A DNA stretch of 64,000 bases from Rufibacter radiotolerans (GCF_001078055.1 NZ_CP010777.1:332408-396407); one strand, 5' to 3'; counted from the stretch's first letter, positions 1 through 8,977 are shown. Notes: generated by a model from the sequence alone, not told the origin. Program-made: numbers and translations.

Positions 1-1
1 G

Positions 2-757
<756 letters not shown>

Positions 758-805
758 ACCTGTCAGAGGGAAGGGAAAAACCCTCTGCTAGGTTAGAAAA
801 GCCAG

Positions 806-849
806 AAGCGTTTCAGGGCTGTTTTCAGAAAAACAGCCTCGAAACGCTT
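806..849. repeat. Intergenic GTTTT-type palindrome, copy 1
   Basis: Arms of about 20 nt read AAGCGTTTCAGGGCTGTTTT on the left and a near-exact reverse complement on the right, then TTTTTC. It lies 49 bp after the esterase stop, so it could act as an intrinsic terminator. It belongs to the CAGGGCTG sub-variant, also seen at 39824. Confidence 0.75.
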
Positions 850-987
850 TTTCGTTGCTCTTCCTCTCGCTTATGCCAGGAGTAAGAGGGGAATAAAATA
901 TCTTATATATCAAAAAGTGAGTATAACTCAGGGAACCAGGGACGCTTCTGTTTGGCAGTGGCGTGTACTATTTTCAATCTACTGACT

Positions 988-2331
988 ATGATTCAAGTAA
1001 ACGAACTGACCCTTAATATACCAGACACCAAAAAGCCCCGCGTCGTGATCATTGGCGGCGGATTTGGAGGAGTGAATCTGGCGAAGAAGCTAAAAGGAAA
1101 AGACTTTCAGGTGGTCATGTTTGACCGCCATAACTACCATGGTTTCTGGCCCTTGCTCTACCAGGTAGCCACCGCCGGTCTGGAGCCAGATGCCATTGCT
1201 GAACCGCTTCGCAAGCTCTTTGACAAAGAGTATGAAGACTTCCATTTCCGGCAGGTGCGCGTTACTAGCATTAACCCCGCCACCAAGACTGTTTCCACCA
1301 TTGTAGGAGACATCTCATATGACTTTGTGGTCATTGCCACGGGTACTAAGCCCAACTACTTTGGCAATGAGCAAATAAAGAAATACGCCTTCCCGCTCAA
1401 GCAGATTCCAGAGGCGCTTAACCTGCGCAGCCAACTGCTGCAGTCTTTTGAGCAGGCCAACATGATCAATGACCCCGAACTGCGGCAAAGCCTCCTCAAT
1501 TTCGTGATTGTGGGTGGTGGCCCAACCGGGGTAGAGTTGGCCGGCGCCCTGGCCGAAATGCGCCGGCACGTATTGCCCAATGACTACCCCGGTATGGATT
1601 TCAGCAAGATGAAGATCATTCTGGTGGAAGGCATGGACCGGGTGTTACCTCCCATGGACCCTAAATCCAGCCAAAAGACCCGTGAGTACCTGGAGGAGAT
1701 AGGAGTGGAGCTCAAGTTGAACACATTGGTAGAGTCTTATGACGGGCAATTGGTGACGTTCAAGGGCGGTGAGCAGATCAGGTCCCACACGTTGATTTGG
1801 GCTGCCGGGGTATCTGGCGCCCAGATACCAGGACTTCCTCCCGAGGCCAGTGAACGGGGGCGTTACTTGGTCAATCTCTACAACCAGGTGGTAGGCTTCC
1901 CAGATATCTTCGCCATAGGCGATATTGCCCTTATGCGCTCTGAGAAATACCCGAACGGGCACCCGGGGGTGGCGCAACCCGCCATTCAGCAGGGGCGGCA
2001 CCTGGCCAAGAACCTTTACCGGATCATCAGGAAAGAGCCACTGGAGCCGTTTGAGTATTTTGACAAAGGGTCCCTGGCTATTATTGGGCGCAACCGGGCT
2101 GTGGCAGATCTCCCCAAAAACCTGCATCTGAGCGGTTTCATTGCGTGGGTAGCCTGGCTGTTTGTGCACATCTACTACCTCATTGGCTTCCGGAACAAGC
2201 TGGTGGTTTTGAGCAACTGGATCTATAAATTCTTTACCTATGAAAACGGTACCCGCATCATTATCAGGCCCTTCATCAGGAAAGATGACCTGGCGGGCCA
2301 GGAGTTTATCAAGAAATATGATGTAGACTAA
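988..2331 (+). CDS. ndh: NAD(P)/FAD-dependent oxidoreductase, type II NADH:quinone dehydrogenase
   Basis: A 447-residue single-subunit NADH dehydrogenase (NDH-2) that passes electrons from NADH to membrane quinone without pumping protons. The N-terminal Rossmann motif GGGFGG (residues about 23-28) binds FAD, and a second dinucleotide motif GGGPTG (about 176-181) binds NADH. The C-terminal hydrophobic segment around residues 383-402 (GFIAWVAWLFVHIYYLIGF) followed by a basic amphipathic tail is typical of the Bacteroidetes form and anchors it to the inner membrane. I chose the ATG at 988; a TTG at 952 would add 12 residues without homology. No Shine-Dalgarno is visible. A strong stem-loop follows at 2407-2460. 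Confidence 0.9.
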   Translation: MIQVNELTLNIPDTKKPRVVIIGGGFGGVNLAKKLKGKDFQVVMFDRHNYHGFWPLLYQVATAGLEPDAIAEPLRKLFDKEYEDFHFRQVRVTSINPATKTVSTIVGDISYDFVVIATGTKPNYFGNEQIKKYAFPLKQIPEALNLRSQLLQSFEQANMINDPELRQSLLNFVIVGGGPTGVELAGALAEMRRHVLPNDYPGMDFSKMKIILVEGMDRVLPPMDPKSSQKTREYLEEIGVELKLNTLVESYDGQLVTFKGGEQIRSHTLIWAAGVSGAQIPGLPPEASERGRYLVNLYNQVVGFPDIFAIGDIALMRSEKYPNGHPGVAQPAIQQGRHLAKNLYRIIRKEPLEPFEYFDKGSLAIIGRNRAVADLPKNLHLSGFIAWVAWLFVHIYYLIGFRNKLVVLSNWIYKFFTYENGTRIIIRPFIRKDDLAGQEFIKKYDVD

Positions 2332-2406
2332 GTATAGGCACTGGCTCTTGGAAGGCTCCATCTCCAGAAAGTAGCTTGTGCGAGCGCGCGCGTTGAGTGA
2401 TAAAAT

Positions 2407-2460
2407 ACGCAGCAGCCCCCGGCAGAGAATCCTCAGGTTCTTTACCGGGGGCTGCTGCGT
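2407..2460 (+). terminator. Stem-loop terminator downstream of ndh
   Basis: Arms CGCAGCAGCCCCCGG and its reverse complement pair perfectly around a 22-nt loop, 76 bp after the ndh stop. The stem is very GC-rich. No U-run follows, so it may be a factor-dependent terminator or an mRNA 3' end protector. It is unrelated in sequence to the GTTTT palindromes. Confidence 0.65.
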
Positions 2461-3060
2461 TACAAGGGGTATCCAGAAATATTTACGGAGAGCATAGTTT
2501 ACTGGTGCCCACAATGAAACTCCTAAACAATATTGTTCTATTTCGGTTCTTAAGAAAGTAAGCTTGTTGGGATAAGTATAGTGGTGTATTTACTTAAGTA
2601 TAAGCATCTTGTTTAAGAACAATCAAATAAAAAATTGAACTTTATAAGCTCTAATGGGTTTAACTTATTACCTATTCCTGAAAAAAGAGGATTACTTACT
2701 TTTAAGTAATCTTGATGAAATTTGGGAAAAGATAAAAATTTAGTAAAATAGTTAAAAAAAATTTTTGTAAGTTCGTTACATAAATAGTCGGCTCCTCTAA
2801 GTTCTGAACTTGATTTAGAGGAAGGTAGGCTTATTTAAATTTTAACTATAACCTATAGGAGCCCCAATACGGTGGAAATTTCTTTAGGTGATTACTTAAA
2901 CGCTTGTCTTTGAGGTTTTTAACTTAGGCGTTTATAAAAGGTAAGGTTTCCCCCGCCACACTATCTTTTAAAACAAGAACAGTTTAACTACTTCTTTACT
3001 GCCGCTTATCCTATTAGCTTATTTATAATATTTGATTGTAAACCAATAAATTTCAAAGCC
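2461..3060. other. AT-rich gene-free stretch with small inverted repeats
   Basis: No convincing coding frame. The base composition is clearly more AT-rich than the flanking genes. Local stem-loops include CCTCTAA/TTAGAGG around 2793-2822 and AAACGC/GCGTTT around 2899-2936. It probably holds the promoter and leader of the small open frame at 3061, or a short RNA, but nothing identifies a known RNA family. Confidence 0.4.
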
Positions 3061-3225
3061 ATGAAAGAAAAAGCCACCTTTCTTAGTTACATCTCAGCCG
3101 AAAAAAGATTGAGAAAAGAGCAATTGAAAAAAAACCATGCAGCTAAGTCTGGCAACCAGACAAATTCTGAAAAACCTCACCCGTCAGAAAATTTAGCGGT
3201 TGCCCAGACTTCTTATAATTACTAA
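3061..3225 (+). CDS. Possible small basic protein, 54 residues, unknown
   Basis: ATG at 3061 opens a 54-codon frame that ends at TAA 3223-3225. The N-terminal half is rich in Lys/Arg/Glu and likely helical (KEKATFLSYISAEKRLRKEQ); the C-terminal half is Asn/Ser/Gln-rich and low in complexity. There is no signal peptide or known domain. Upstream, TAATATTTG near 3026 is one base off the Bacteroidetes -7 consensus. It sits alone in a 1.1-kb non-coding stretch, convergent with tsf. It could be a genuine short gene or chance; codon choice alone does not settle it. Confidence 0.35.
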   Translation: MKEKATFLSYISAEKRLRKEQLKKNHAAKSGNQTNSEKPHPSENLAVAQTSYNY

Positions 3226-3401
3226 GCCTACCCAAGGAATGGAGCAGGGGGGAACTGTCATGGCAAAAGTTTCCTGCCTTTACGCTCATTTATAAAGCAA
3301 GCCGAGCAATTTGTGAATATCTCCTGTTCTGCCAAAGAACTGGCTTCCCCATTACACGGAGATATCTGATTCTGGAGATAATGTATAAAATAACTATAGG
3401 T

Positions 3402-3457
3402 TTACCCTATAATAAGAAACCCCGCGGCTAGGCCGCGGGGTTTCTTATTATAGGGTA
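3402..3457 (-). terminator. Perfect 26-bp hairpin terminator after tsf
   Basis: Arms of 26 nt pair without a mismatch around a 3-nt loop; the GC-rich inner half (CCCCGCGGC) is flanked by an outer AT-rich half. It lies 18 bp beyond the tsf stop and is also convergent with the small frame at 3061, so it can stop transcription from both sides. Confidence 0.85.
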
Positions 3458-3474
3458 CTGTAAAGCGGGATTAC

Positions 3475-4308
3475 TTATCCAATAGCAACACGCTTGAACT
3501 CAGTTACCGTCATGCCTTTGTTAGTGTTATCCAACAATTTAGCAATAGTCAAAGAAGGATCCTTCACGAACTCCTGGTTCAATAAAGTGCTTTCTTTGTA
3601 GAACTTGTTCAGTTTACCTTGGGCAATTTTCTCCAGCATCTCTTCTGGTTTGCCTTCGGCGCGAGCCTGCTCTTTTCCAATTTCAATCTCACGCTGGATA
3701 GTGTTTGCATCTACACCGTCTTTGTCAACGGCGATAGGGCGCATAGCGGCAATTTGCATGGCCACGTCTTTGCCCAGATCGTTTACGTCTTTTCCGCCGG
3801 TGTTGGTCAAGCCAACCAATACCCCTAATTTACCATTAGAGTGGTTGTAGGCTACTACTTTCTCAGCAGTTACGGTCTCATAGGAAACCACGTCAATTTT
3901 CTCGCCAATCTTACCCATCAGGTCTGTGATGTGGTCTTGCAGCGAGCGGCCATCTGCCTGAGGCGTAGCCAGTAAATCTTCTTTAGAGCCAGAGGTGTTG
4001 GCAACGGCAGCAGCCAGAACAGTTTGCGCCAGGTTTTTGAAGTCTTCTACTTTAGATACAGGCTCCGTTTCGCAGGCTAGTGCTACCACTTTTCCTACGG
4101 TACCGTCAGCGTTCACGTTGGTTAACACTGCTCCTTCAGAGGTAGCGTTGTCAGCGCGCTTGCTGGCAATTTTCTGACCTTGCTTGCGGAGAATATCTTT
4201 GGCGTTTTCAAAATCGCCGTTAGCCTCTGTAAGGGCTTTCTTGCAATCCATCATACCTGCGCCAGTTTCCTGACGAAGTCTGTTTACATCTTGTGCTGTA
4301 ATAGCCAT
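3475..4308 (-). CDS. tsf: Translation elongation factor Ts
   Basis: A 277-residue EF-Ts, the guanine nucleotide exchange factor that recycles EF-Tu-GDP to the GTP form in the cytoplasm. The N-terminal UBA-like region carries the family signature LRQETGAGMMDCKKAL, and the core dimerisation domains follow at the usual family length. It is the last gene of the rplM-rpsI-rpsB-tsf operon, 154 bp downstream of rpsB. A terminator-like hairpin with a U-run stands in that gap, so tsf levels may depend on read-through or a local promoter. A strong hairpin ends the operon at 3402-3457. Confidence 0.98.
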   Translation of the reverse strand: MAITAQDVNRLRQETGAGMMDCKKALTEANGDFENAKDILRKQGQKIASKRADNATSEGAVLTNVNADGTVGKVVALACETEPVSKVEDFKNLAQTVLAAAVANTSGSKEDLLATPQADGRSLQDHITDLMGKIGEKIDVVSYETVTAEKVVAYNHSNGKLGVLVGLTNTGGKDVNDLGKDVAMQIAAMRPIAVDKDGVDANTIQREIEIGKEQARAEGKPEEMLEKIAQGKLNKFYKESTLLNQEFVKDPSLTIAKLLDNTNKGMTVTEFKRVAIG

Positions 4309-4391
4309 TGTTCTTTTATTAAGAAATACGGATAATAAGATTCAATAGGGGGTGGCGCTTCAGATAGAAGGCGCACCGGTTGTGTTAAAAA

Positions 4392-4433
4392 GAAACTGAA
4401 CACTAGTGGCTACGCTTCCTAATGTTCAGTTTC
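4392..4433 (-). terminator. Hairpin with U-run between rpsB and tsf
   Basis: On the minus strand, arms GAAACTGAACAT and GTGTTCAGTTTC pair and are followed by CTTTTTAA, the form of an intrinsic terminator. It lies 30 bp after rpsB and 84 bp before tsf. Because tsf continues in the same direction, it may work as an attenuator rather than a full stop. Confidence 0.7.
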
Positions 4434-4462
4434 CTTTACAGTGTGCTTATGAGAAGAGAAGC

Positions 4463-5224
4463 TTATTCAGCCTCAATTTTCTCCTGGATGCCTTCTTCTT
4501 CAGAACGTTTCTTCTCAGACTCGTCTTTGTCAACCTTACGCTCAGAAAGACCTTCTTCAATGGCCTTACCAATAAGGGAAGTGATCAAAGCGATAGACTT
4601 AGATGCATCATCGTTTGCCGGGATTGGGAAGTCTACCAGCTCTGGGTTAGAATTAGTATCTACAATCGCGAATACGGGCAAGTTCAGTTTTTGGGCTTCT
4701 TTGATAGCGATAGACTCACGCTTTACGTCTACAATGAACAAAGCAGCTGGGAGACGTGACAAGTCAGCGATACCACCTAACACACGGTCAAGTTTCTCAC
4801 GCTCACGAGACAGCATCAAACGCTCACGCTTTGCCATGGCGGCGTACGCAGTGTTTTCTTTTACCATTTTGTCAATAGTTGACATTTTCTTCAAAGACTT
4901 ACGAACAGTCTGGAAGTTAGTCAACATACCACCCAACCAACGGTCTGTCACATACGGCATCTTCAGGCGCTTGGCCTCTTCTGCTACTATGTCCTGCGCT
5001 TGTTTTTTAGTGGCGACAAACAAAATCTTGCGGCCAGACTTAGCAATCTGCTTAATAGCGGAGATAGCCTCATCCAGGGAAACCAGAGTTTTGTTCAGGT
5101 CAATGATGTGGATGCCGTTTTTCTCCATGAAAATGTATGGAGCCATTTTAGGATCCCATTTTCTGGTAAGGTGACCAAAGTGTACACCGGCTTCCAGTAA
5201 TTCTTTATATGTGGTATTAGCCAT
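4463..5224 (-). CDS. rpsB: 30S ribosomal protein S2 (uS2)
   Basis: A 253-residue uS2, which binds the 30S subunit near the head-platform junction and is needed for initiation. Clear family blocks are the N-terminal LLEAGVHFGHLTRKWDPKM, FVATKKQAQDIV, and VTDRWLGGMLTNF. The C-terminus has a charged Lys/Glu tail common in Bacteroidetes. It lies 24 bp downstream of rpsI in the same operon, and a hairpin with a U-run separates it from tsf. Confidence 0.98.
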   Translation of the reverse strand: MANTTYKELLEAGVHFGHLTRKWDPKMAPYIFMEKNGIHIIDLNKTLVSLDEAISAIKQIAKSGRKILFVATKKQAQDIVAEEAKRLKMPYVTDRWLGGMLTNFQTVRKSLKKMSTIDKMVKENTAYAAMAKRERLMLSREREKLDRVLGGIADLSRLPAALFIVDVKRESIAIKEAQKLNLPVFAIVDTNSNPELVDFPIPANDDASKSIALITSLIGKAIEEGLSERKVDKDESEKKRSEEEGIQEKIEAE

Positions 5225-5248
5225 GATATTTTTACAGCTGATAAAATA

Positions 5249-5635
5249 TTAACGTTTAGAGAACTGGAAGGAACGACGGGCTTTGCGCTTACCGAATTTC
5301 TTACGCTCCACCATGCGGGGGTCACGCGTTAAGAAACCTTCTTTTTTCAGGGCTGGACGGGTCTCAGCGTTTTCTTCCACCAAAGCCTTGGTGATTGCCA
5401 AACGAAGGGCTTCTGCCTGACCGGCAACACCACCGCCTTTGATATTCGCCTTGATGTCGTATTTGCCAACCGCGTCAATCAGCGATAAAGGCTGCTGCAC
5501 GATGGTTTGCAATACTTCACTAGGGAAATATTCCTTGATATCTCTATCGTTAATAGTGATATTCCCTTGCCCTGACGTCATGTAAATGCGCGCCACCGAG
5601 GTTTTTCTTCTACCAGATGTATTGAGAATTTCCAT
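5249..5635 (-). CDS. rpsI: 30S ribosomal protein S9 (uS9)
   Basis: A 128-residue uS9 of the 30S head. It shows the N-terminal signature GRRKTSVARIYM, the central GGGVAGQAEALRLAI block, and a basic C-terminal tail (RDPRMVERKKFGKRKARRSFQFSKR) that reaches the P-site tRNA. It is placed 17 bp after rplM, the usual rplM-rpsI coupling in bacteria. Confidence 0.98.
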   Translation of the reverse strand: MEILNTSGRRKTSVARIYMTSGQGNITINDRDIKEYFPSEVLQTIVQQPLSLIDAVGKYDIKANIKGGGVAGQAEALRLAITKALVEENAETRPALKKEGFLTRDPRMVERKKFGKRKARRSFQFSKR

Positions 5636-5652
5636 TAAATATGTCTAGATTA

Positions 5653-6102
5653 TTATTTTGTAAGTTTTACTTGAACTGGCTGTTGTGCCTCGTGCGGATG
5701 CTCCGTACCTGGGTACACAAAAAGGTTGCGGAATTGCTCACGGCCCAGACGGGTTCTTGGCAACATACCTCTTACCGCACGCTCTACTAATAAAGTAGAA
5801 GATTTGGCTTTCAACTCTCGGGGAGTGAACGTGCGCTGACCACCTGGGTACCCAGTGTGCGTCACGAAGGTTTTCTTGTCCCACTTCTTACCGGTCATAC
5901 GAACTTTGTCCGAATTGATCACGATCACGCTATCGCCGCAGTCAGCGTTAGGCGTGAAAGAAGGTTTGGTTTTACCACGAAGAATCATGGCAATCTGAGA
6001 GGCCACACGGCCAAGGGTTGAGTCTCCGGCGTCTATCACTACCCAGCCTCTATTTGCGGCCGCCTTATTAACTGATAGCGTCTTATAACTTAAATGGTCC
6101 AT
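5653..6102 (-). CDS. rplM: 50S ribosomal protein L13 (uL13)
   Basis: A 149-residue uL13, an early-assembly protein of the 50S subunit. Landmarks include WVVIDAGDSTLGRVASQIA, FTPNADCGDSVIVINSDKVRMTGKKWDKK and the VERAVRGMLPRTRLGR block. It is the first gene of the rplM-rpsI-rpsB-tsf operon. A canonical Bacteroidetes promoter lies 55-85 bp upstream at 6157-6187, giving a short leader of about 45-50 nt. Confidence 0.98.
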   Translation of the reverse strand: MDHLSYKTLSVNKAAANRGWVVIDAGDSTLGRVASQIAMILRGKTKPSFTPNADCGDSVIVINSDKVRMTGKKWDKKTFVTHTGYPGGQRTFTPRELKAKSSTLLVERAVRGMLPRTRLGREQFRNLFVYPGTEHPHEAQQPVQVKLTK

Positions 6103-6156
6103 TGTAAATGGTTAACGGGTGAAAAAATAAAGTATCTCTACTTTGAAAAATGGTCA

Positions 6157-6187
6157 CAAAGATAGGAGTAATTTTTTGCAGGTGCAA
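6157..6187 (-). promoter_or_regulatory. Promoter of the rplM ribosomal operon
   Basis: On the minus strand the -7 box TATCTTTG (6157-6164) matches the Bacteroidetes consensus TAnnTTTG exactly, and a -33 TTG (6185-6187) stands 20 bp further upstream. The predicted start of transcription is about 6150, roughly 48 nt before the rplM ATG. Confidence 0.7.
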
Positions 6188-6547
6188 CCCTGTGTTTATA
6201 TTATTCCCTTGAAAATCATGTGATTTCAAGGATGACCTTGGATTTATAGGAAAGCGGTAAGGCAGGAGTAAGAGTTTGTTACCGTGTTTCGCCTTAGTTT
6301 TTATTAATGGTGCATGCAATTGGCTTTTGCTAGCGTAGTGTCCTTTATAGCCTGAGTCCTTATGCTTTGGAGTTGCATGGTTTCCCTACGAGCGCTGACG
6401 GCCGCGGGGCCCCGTCTTTCCCTCTCGCACTGCCCTTGCGGCCTATTTTTGCTTATCGCTCTCAGCTAAGGTATGTCTGTGGCCACAAGCGAGGCGCTCA
6501 GAGTAAAGACTGGAATCGGGGGAATGGACGCTATGAGTCATTAGCTC

Positions 6548-6675
6548 TTCCGGATTTGCAATCCGGAAGTTCCGAAAGGGGGATTTGCAATCCCCGGCGG
6601 AGGCGGCGTTCCCGATCTTAGTCCCAGGCGGATTGCAAATCCGCTTTACACTTATTCGGGATTGCAAATCCCGAA
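6548..6675. repeat. Quartet of GATTTGCAATC palindromes
   Basis: Four short palindromes share an 11-bp core: 6548-6568 and 6579-6595 read GATTTGCAATC, while 6628-6644 and 6655-6675 read the opposite strand, GATTGCAAATC. Each has its own complementary outer bases (TTCCG..CGGAA, GGG..CCC, GCG..CGC, TTCGG..CCGAA). Two head-to-head pairs resemble REP doublets. Confidence 0.75.
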
Positions 6676-6690
6676 CAGCACACTTGGCTT

Positions 6691-6728
6691 TGTTTTAAAG
6701 CCGTTTTCTGCAAAACAGCCCCAACACG
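6691..6728. repeat. Intergenic GTTTT-type palindrome, degenerate copy 2
   Basis: TGTTTTAAAGCCGTTTT and a partly complementary AAAACAGCCCCAACACG are recognisable, but many positions no longer pair. It sits in the repeat nest and looks like a decayed family member. Confidence 0.4.
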
Positions 6729-7018
6729 CAGAGCCGCCTACTAATCACGGACTCCCCCCTTGAGGATTGCCCAAACGGGAGTTTGAGGCAGCGAGCGAAG
6801 CTCTGTAGAGGGGTGTTTACACAGGAGGACACATGTGCAGGAGAAATACTTAAGACTCATAAGGCACGGAAGTAACTTCCGCAGCATAGAAGGAAATACT
6901 TATACCCTCTTCCTCGTCTCCCTTTGAAGGGGGTTGGGGGATGACGCACTGCTGCAGTAAAATAAGAATAGTCAGCTTCTAAAGAATCAACGTAGCCAAT
7001 ACGCAGCCCTCCATCCAG

Positions 7019-7732
7019 CTATCCGTTCTTCCGAAGCAACTTCACCAGCACCTCAAAATCCTTGGGGTACTCCGCAGTAACCACAACGGGATCGCCATTC
7101 AATAGCGTAAAGCCCAACTGGTAAGAATGCAGGGCAAAGCGTTTGATCACAGGTTGTTCCTCGGTGTCTTTGGCCAGGTTAAACTTGCGCTTGAGGCTGG
7201 AGAGGTACAGGGGCTCGCCGCCGTACATCACGTCCTGCACAATGGGCGCCTTCAGGTACATTAGGTGCAGCCTGATTTGGTGCATACGGCCCGTAATGGG
7301 GCGGCACTCGAGCAGGGTGTGGCGGCCGTATTTCTCCAGGGTGGTGAAATAGGTCTGGGCGGGTTTTCCTTTGTAGGCCAGCTTGGCAATGCCTTTCAGG
7401 CCGGGCTGAATAGCGCGATCTACCAGCAAATCTTTAAAATCATGGCTTCCCCAGGCCACGGCGTGGTACACTTTGTTTACCTGCCGGTTTTCAAACTGCA
7501 TGGAAAGGTGACGGTAGGCCTCTGGGTTCTTGGCAATGGCCAGGCAACCCGAGGTCTCTTTGTCCAGGCGGTGGCAGGCCTGGGCGTCCTCATGGTACTG
7601 GCGGGCCAGGGTCAATAAGTTGGTGGCATTGAATGAACGGTCTTCCAGGGTAGACAGGAAAGGCGGCTTGTTGACCACGATGAAGTCTTCGTTCTCAAAA
7701 ATTATTAGGTCGCGGAAAGCGGGTAATTTCAT
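7019..7732 (-). CDS. RluA-family RNA pseudouridine synthase
   Basis: A 237-residue enzyme of the RluA/RluC/RluD family, which isomerises uridine to pseudouridine in rRNA or tRNA. The catalytic block HRLDKETSGCL with its essential Asp is present, as are the family segments NKVYHAVAWG and GRMHQIRLHL. There is no S4 domain, so it is the shorter RluA-like form; the target site is unknown. I chose the ATG at 7732, which begins MKLPAFRDLIIFENEDFIVVNKP; an upstream ATG would run through the repeat at 7766-7803. It lies after the histidine kinase gene, separated by two palindromes. Confidence 0.88.
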   Translation of the reverse strand: MKLPAFRDLIIFENEDFIVVNKPPFLSTLEDRSFNATNLLTLARQYHEDAQACHRLDKETSGCLAIAKNPEAYRHLSMQFENRQVNKVYHAVAWGSHDFKDLLVDRAIQPGLKGIAKLAYKGKPAQTYFTTLEKYGRHTLLECRPITGRMHQIRLHLMYLKAPIVQDVMYGGEPLYLSSLKRKFNLAKDTEEQPVIKRFALHSYQLGFTLLNGDPVVVTAEYPKDFEVLVKLLRKNG

Positions 7733-7765
7733 AAATACGGTTAATTGAGGCTGGGCCTGCGCAGG

Positions 7766-7803
7766 CGTTTCTGGTCTGTTTTTACGCAAACAGGCCAAAA
7801 ACG
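7766..7803. repeat. Intergenic GTTTT-type palindrome, copy 3
   Basis: Arms CGTTTCTGGTCTGTTT and AAACAGGCCAAAAACG flank a 6-nt loop with two non-complementary positions. It lies 34 bp upstream of the chosen pseudouridine synthase start. Confidence 0.55.
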
Positions 7804-7851
7804 GGCAGCCGCCCTAAATCTGCCGCAATTTACCTAAATTATTTGGGCTAT

Positions 7852-7891
7852 CCGTTTTGGGGTGTTTTACCGAAAATAGGCTGGAAACAGG
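7852..7891. repeat. Intergenic GTTTT-type palindrome, weak copy 4
   Basis: CCGTTTTGGGGTGTTTT and AAAATAGGCTGGAAACAGG are still recognisable as arms, with mismatches. It ends exactly one base before the stop codon of the histidine kinase (minus strand), so it is placed as a 3'-end element. Confidence 0.45.
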
Positions 7892-8977
7892 TTAGGCTTT
7901 TGCCTTAGGCAGTTTAAACCGAAGCGTGGTGCCCTGGCCTACCTCGCTTTTCACCGCTATCATGGACTTGTGCGCCTCCACTATATGTTTGGAAATGGCC
8001 AATCCTAACCCGGAACCTCCACCAGAGGTATCGCGGGAGCGGCTTTTGTCTATGCGGTAGAAGCGCTCAAAGATGCGGGAGAGGTGCTCTTTGGGAATTC
8101 CGGGGCCGTCATCTCGCACGGTCACCGCCGTTTTCTTTCTTGTATCCTGGAAGGAGAGCCAGATATTGCCGTTGTCCCGCCCGTATTTTATGGCATTGTC
8201 CATGAGGTTGAGCAGCACCTGCTTAATGCGGCCGCGGTCGGCTAAGACCAGGTGGGTTTCCTGGGGTGGGTTGAGCAGATGAAGCGTTATGTTTCTGGAA
8301 AGCGCCTTCTGCTCCAACTGCTCAAACACTTCCTGGGCTAGTTCATTCAAGTCAAACGTAGAGGTTTTCATCTGGATCACGCCATTCTCCAGCTGCGTGA
8401 TAGTGATCAGGTCCTGAACCAGGGTGTCCAGACTGTCCAGGCTTTTGGCGGCTTTCTGCAGGAATTTGTCACGGACGCGCTCATCATCCATGGCTCCGTC
8501 CAGCAGGGTATGGATAAAGCCCTGGGCCGCGAAGATAGGGGTCTTGAGTTCATGGGAGACATCGGCCAGGAATTCGCGGCGCATGGCCTGTAGGCGCTTG
8601 AGTTCCTCAATCTCCTTCTGGTTCCGCTCGGCCATGAGGTAGATCTCATCTTTAATACGCTTGAGTGGGTCTGACCTGAACAGGAATTTGTTGCTCATGC
8701 GCTTGAAGTCCTGCCTTTTGAATTGCTCCATGCCGGCGTAGATGTTGTTGATCTCCTTGAAGATCAGGGCCTCATAGGAGAAGTAGACCAGCAGAAAGCA
8801 GGCCGAGAAGGTGAGGGCAAGTGCCAGCACCTGTTGTTTGAACCCCAGCTGTGGCGAGAAATACAGGTAGGCAGCAATGATCGCGGCCACCAGCACCGAG
8901 ATAAGAATGGCAATGCCCTGTGAACTGAGCCTGACTTTGTAGCCCGAAGGCTTAGTCGGTGTTGAATTTGTAGCCAA
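7892..8977 (-). CDS. Sensor histidine kinase, PhoR/ResE-like
   Basis: A 361-residue membrane histidine kinase. Two transmembrane helices (residues about 21-40 and 48-70) enclose only a very short external loop, so it probably senses within the membrane or takes input from a partner. A HAMP-like linker leads to the H-box SHELKTP (His142), and the ATPase domain has the N box NAIKYG, the G1 box DDGPGIP and the G2 box SGLGLAI. It autophosphorylates and passes phosphate to the regulator encoded just upstream; the two genes overlap by 26 bp, which suggests translational coupling. The stimulus is unknown. Confidence 0.93.
   Translation of the reverse strand: MATNSTPTKPSGYKVRLSSQGIAILISVLVAAIIAAYLYFSPQLGFKQQVLALALTFSACFLLVYFSYEALIFKEINNIYAGMEQFKRQDFKRMSNKFLFRSDPLKRIKDEIYLMAERNQKEIEELKRLQAMRREFLADVSHELKTPIFAAQGFIHTLLDGAMDDERVRDKFLQKAAKSLDSLDTLVQDLITITQLENGVIQMKTSTFDLNELAQEVFEQLEQKALSRNITLHLLNPPQETHLVLADRGRIKQVLLNLMDNAIKYGRDNGNIWLSFQDTRKKTAVTVRDDGPGIPKEHLSRIFERFYRIDKSRSRDTSGGGSGLGLAISKHIVEAHKSMIAVKSEVGQGTTLRFKLPKAKA

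Larger units (their letters stand above)
6188..7018. other. Gene-free repeat nest between rplM and the pseudouridine synthase
   Basis: No credible gene in about 830 bp. It contains four GATTTGCAATC palindromes (6548-6675), a degenerate GTTTT palindrome (6691-6728), a 15-bp palindrome CGGAAGTAACTTCCG (6867-6881) flanked by two copies of GAAATACTTA (6843-6852, 6893-6902), and a CCCTTTGAAGGGGG hairpin near 6921-6935. Several unrelated short-repeat families have gathered here, as happens at a neutral insertion site. Confidence 0.6.

Noticed and set aside
952..987. TTG start for ndh adding 12 residues
   Set aside because: The ATG at 988 precedes the recognisable N-terminus; the added residues have no homology.
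2407..2460. GC-rich hairpin after ndh as a member of the GTTTT palindrome family
   Set aside because: Its arms share no core sequence with the family, so it is kept as an ordinary stem-loop terminator.
1645..2514. 289-residue open frame on the minus strand across ndh and its 3' region
   Set aside because: It is a shadow of ndh in another frame: no domain, skewed composition, and it runs through the terminator hairpin at 2407-2460.
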